A stretch of DNA of 5,869 nt from an uncultured bacterium (GTDB lineage: Bacteria > Chloroflexota > Anaerolineae > JACIWP01), in the NCBI GenBank assembly GCA_903872005.1, contig CAIQJD010000167.1, positions 1 to 5,869 on the forward strand, given 5' to 3'. The first letter of the stretch is position 1, and each line of letters opens with the position of its first letter. Shown piece after piece: positions 3,962 to 5,869 of this stretch. A model generated the notes under the pieces. It had not been told where the DNA came from and did no database searches. It saw only the letters and a program-made list of their open reading frames with translations. Position numbers and translations under genes: made by a program.

Positions 3962-5866
3962 TCAGAACTTGAACCCGATCAGATTCCAGTGGTTCAGTAG
4001 CAGTGCGAACCCGCCCGCCAGCGCGATCATCGCCGCGTAGTAGACGCGCCAGCCCTTCACGCCGCGCCGCCACAGCACGCCGGCGGCCGCCAGCGCCGCC
4101 GCCGCCAGCCCCATGGCGATCAGCGGAAGCGCCAACCCGATGGTGGTCGCGGTTCGCGAAACCCAGAAGAGCCGCGTCAGGCTCGCCAGGAAAGCGACAT
4201 CGAGCAGGGCCATGAGCGAGAGCAAGGCGTGCGCCAGATGTTCCAGGCGCGTCGCCGGCGGCCTGCCGCGCCGGCGCGAAAGGAGCAGCCGCGCCGGCCA
4301 GGCCAGCCCGGCGACGATCCACAGCGCGCCCCAGAGGTAGAACATGGGCCGGGTGAAGCCGGCGGTCTCGTGCCAGGCCAGCTTCTGGTTCGGCGTCGGA
4401 CGGAAGAGATAGCGCGTCTTGCCCTGACCATCTTGCCCGAAGGCGATCCGCTGGCCGGCGGCCGACTGAAAGAGCAGCGGCTCGATCTCGACGTAGCGGA
4501 CGCCATTCACCAGCAGGCCGGCCGAGTCGGCCGTGACGCGCACATCGTAATCCAGCAACATCAGCTTGTAGACCGTCTCCTGGTACGTGCGCGCCAGATG
4601 TATGGAGAGCGGCCGGTAGGAGCCGGCCAGCGCGGCCGGCGGTGTGCTGGGCCGGGCGGCCGGCGGCGCGACCGGGGCAGCGGGAAAGAACCGGTCGGCG
4701 AACTGTTGGCGCAGCGCCGGCAGGATGTCGCAGGCCGAGGTCTGGTAGCATTCTTGATTGAAAGAAACGAAGAACCCCAGCCGCTTTTCGGGCAGAAGGG
4801 TCAGGAGGCTGCCGAAGCCGCGTATCGCGCCGCTATGCCCGATAGTGCGTAAGCCGTTGAGCTGCGCTTCCACGAAGCCGTAGGTATGCCCATCCAACTG
4901 CGGATGGGGCGCAGCCTGCTGGCGCTGCATTTCGGCCAGCGTCTCCGGGCGCAGGATGCACGCGCCGGCGTAGCACCCGCCATTCAGCAAGGCGAGCACG
5001 AAACGGGCCATGTCGCCGGCGCTGGCTGTCATGCTGGAACTCGGGTAATCGCCATAGTAATCTACTGGCTGCGGCGCATACGCGCCGGCGTGATACACAT
5101 AGCCGGTCGCCAGGCCGGCCGGCAAAGGCGGGGCCAGGAGATAGCCGGCGCTTCCCATGCCCAACGGCCGCAAGATGTTGGCGGCAACGTACTGATCGAA
5201 GGGCATCCCGCTCACGCTTTCGACGATGTAGGCCGCCAGGGCATAGCCGACGCCGGAGTAGTACCAGGCCTCGCCCGGCGGCAGGACGCGGCGCACCTTG
5301 CCATCGGCCAGGTATGCCCCCAACGCCGGCAGGGCCGCCGGATCGAGGCTGTTATCCCAGGTCTCGTCCACGCCGGCGGTATGCGTCAGCAAATGGGCCA
5401 GCGTGATCGGTTGGGGATAGGTGGAATCTACTTGGAAGGTGGTCAGGTAGCGGTTGACGTCGGCGTGCAGATCGAGCCGGCCCTGTTCCACCAATTGCAG
5501 CACCGCCGTTGCCACGAAGAGCTTGGAGATGGAACCCACGCGCATGACCGTGCGCTCGGGATCCATCGGCGTTGCCGTCTCGACATTGGCCAGACCATAG
5601 CCTTTGGAGAAGATGACCTGACCGTCCTGCACGACGACGATCACCGCGCCGGGGGTATGCGTCTGCGCCAGTTGCGCCGGAAAGAAGGCGTCCATGAACT
5701 GCTCCACCTCATCGGCTGAGATGGAGCCGGCCGGCGGCGCGGCGTGCGCCGGCGCAGCGGCCGGGCCAAGCCAGCCGGCCCCAAGCGCGATCAATAGGAG
5801 CGGGATGAGGACGCGGCTCAGGACCCGGCACGGCGTGGTGCGCCGGGTTTCTCGGGCGCGGAACAA
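3962..5866 (-). CDS. Membrane-anchored serine hydrolase of the beta-lactamase/penicillin-binding (S12) fold; 5' end uncertain
   Basis: A 634-residue frame from a TTG at 5866, three bases from the window edge, so the true start may lie outside. A signal peptide (about residues 14-42, cleavage near AHA-APP) leads to the hydrolase domain (about 50-395). The nucleophile motif S-x-x-K is S112-K115 in GSISK. The second motif is Y203-S-G205, where Y-x-N is usual. The third is H344-S-G346. A beta-rich domain (about 412-490) follows, then four helices (about 507-529, 545-565, 573-598, 608-625). Arginine-rich loops after the first and third (RRRGR, WRRGVKGWR) put both cytoplasmic. The catalytic part should face outward. 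Two close cysteine pairs (C298/C303, C373/C379) could form disulfides. Relatives include esterases, D-aminopeptidases and DD-peptidases, so the substrate cannot be named. The short distance and shared strand with the regulator may be only adjacency. Confidence 0.9.
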   Translation of the reverse strand: MFRARETRRTTPCRVLSRVLIPLLLIALGAGWLGPAAAPAHAAPPAGSISADEVEQFMDAFFPAQLAQTHTPGAVIVVVQDGQVIFSKGYGLANVETATPMDPERTVMRVGSISKLFVATAVLQLVEQGRLDLHADVNRYLTTFQVDSTYPQPITLAHLLTHTAGVDETWDNSLDPAALPALGAYLADGKVRRVLPPGEAWYYSGVGYALAAYIVESVSGMPFDQYVAANILRPLGMGSAGYLLAPPLPAGLATGYVYHAGAYAPQPVDYYGDYPSSSMTASAGDMARFVLALLNGGCYAGACILRPETLAEMQRQQAAPHPQLDGHTYGFVEAQLNGLRTIGHSGAIRGFGSLLTLLPEKRLGFFVSFNQECYQTSACDILPALRQQFADRFFPAAPVAPPAARPSTPPAALAGSYRPLSIHLARTYQETVYKLMLLDYDVRVTADSAGLLVNGVRYVEIEPLLFQSAAGQRIAFGQDGQGKTRYLFRPTPNQKLAWHETAGFTRPMFYLWGALWIVAGLAWPARLLLSRRRGRPPATRLEHLAHALLSLMALLDVAFLASLTRLFWVSRTATTIGLALPLIAMGLAAAALAAAGVLWRRGVKGWRVYYAAMIALAGGFALLLNHWNLIGFKF

Positions 5867-5869
5867 GGG

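Noticed and set aside
3900..4751. Minus-strand 283-codon frame overlapping the hydrolase in another frame
   Set aside because: Arg/Ala/Pro-rich low-complexity translation with no motif; the hydrolase frame explains the sequence.
4886..5719. Plus-strand open frame of 277 codons opposite the serine hydrolase
   Set aside because: The opposite strand carries the conserved hydrolase motifs. This frame has a His/Gln/Arg-rich composition typical of antisense translation.

Overview
The window is GC-rich, roughly 65% by eye, and bacterial. It carries the end of one two-component operon, a probable envelope-stress operon, a large membrane-anchored serine hydrolase and one tiny membrane peptide gene. 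All genes except the peptide lie on the minus strand. The gene mix (OmpR-type regulators, PspC and LiaF-like membrane proteins, a serine hydrolase with a C-terminal membrane domain), the alanine- and arginine-rich coding and the very frequent GCCGGC hexamer would suit a GC-rich Chloroflexota (Anaerolineae-like) genome. That assignment is an inference from style and not from a marker gene.

Layout from left to right. Positions 1-121 (minus) hold the first 40 codons of a sensor histidine kinase, preceded at 137-817 (minus) by its OmpR-family response regulator. The 372-base gap 818-1189 is unusually full. It holds a candidate minus-strand promoter whose -10 box lies inside a palindrome, a 130-base element bounded by 12-base inverted repeats, a hairpin repeat inside that element, and a strong extended -10 promoter pointing right. 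That promoter drives a compact plus-strand unit: a palindrome at the predicted start of transcription, a consensus ribosome binding site, a 25-codon membrane peptide gene (1190-1267) and a strong intrinsic terminator (1306-1337).

Positions 1345-3694 (minus) look like one operon: an OmpR/WalR-type regulator with no kinase in the window (2966-3694), a protein with two PspC domains (2193-2885), a membrane protein built from three 58-residue repeats (1632-2174) and a YtxH-like protein (1345-1578). The repeat unit of the third protein also occurs once between the two PspC domains of its neighbour. The set resembles the Lia/Psp envelope-stress systems but pairs the membrane proteins with an OmpR-type regulator. 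How they work together (membrane proteins sensing or buffering envelope stress, regulator controlling the operon) is inferred from the families.

The regulator's leader (3695-3961) has a second candidate promoter overlapped by a palindrome and a 16-base-pair perfect hairpin related to the hairpin repeat in the first gap. Positions 3962-5866 (minus) encode a beta-lactamase-fold serine hydrolase with a signal peptide and four C-terminal membrane helices. Its 5' end lies at or beyond the right edge. No tRNA, rRNA, CRISPR array or transposase gene was seen.
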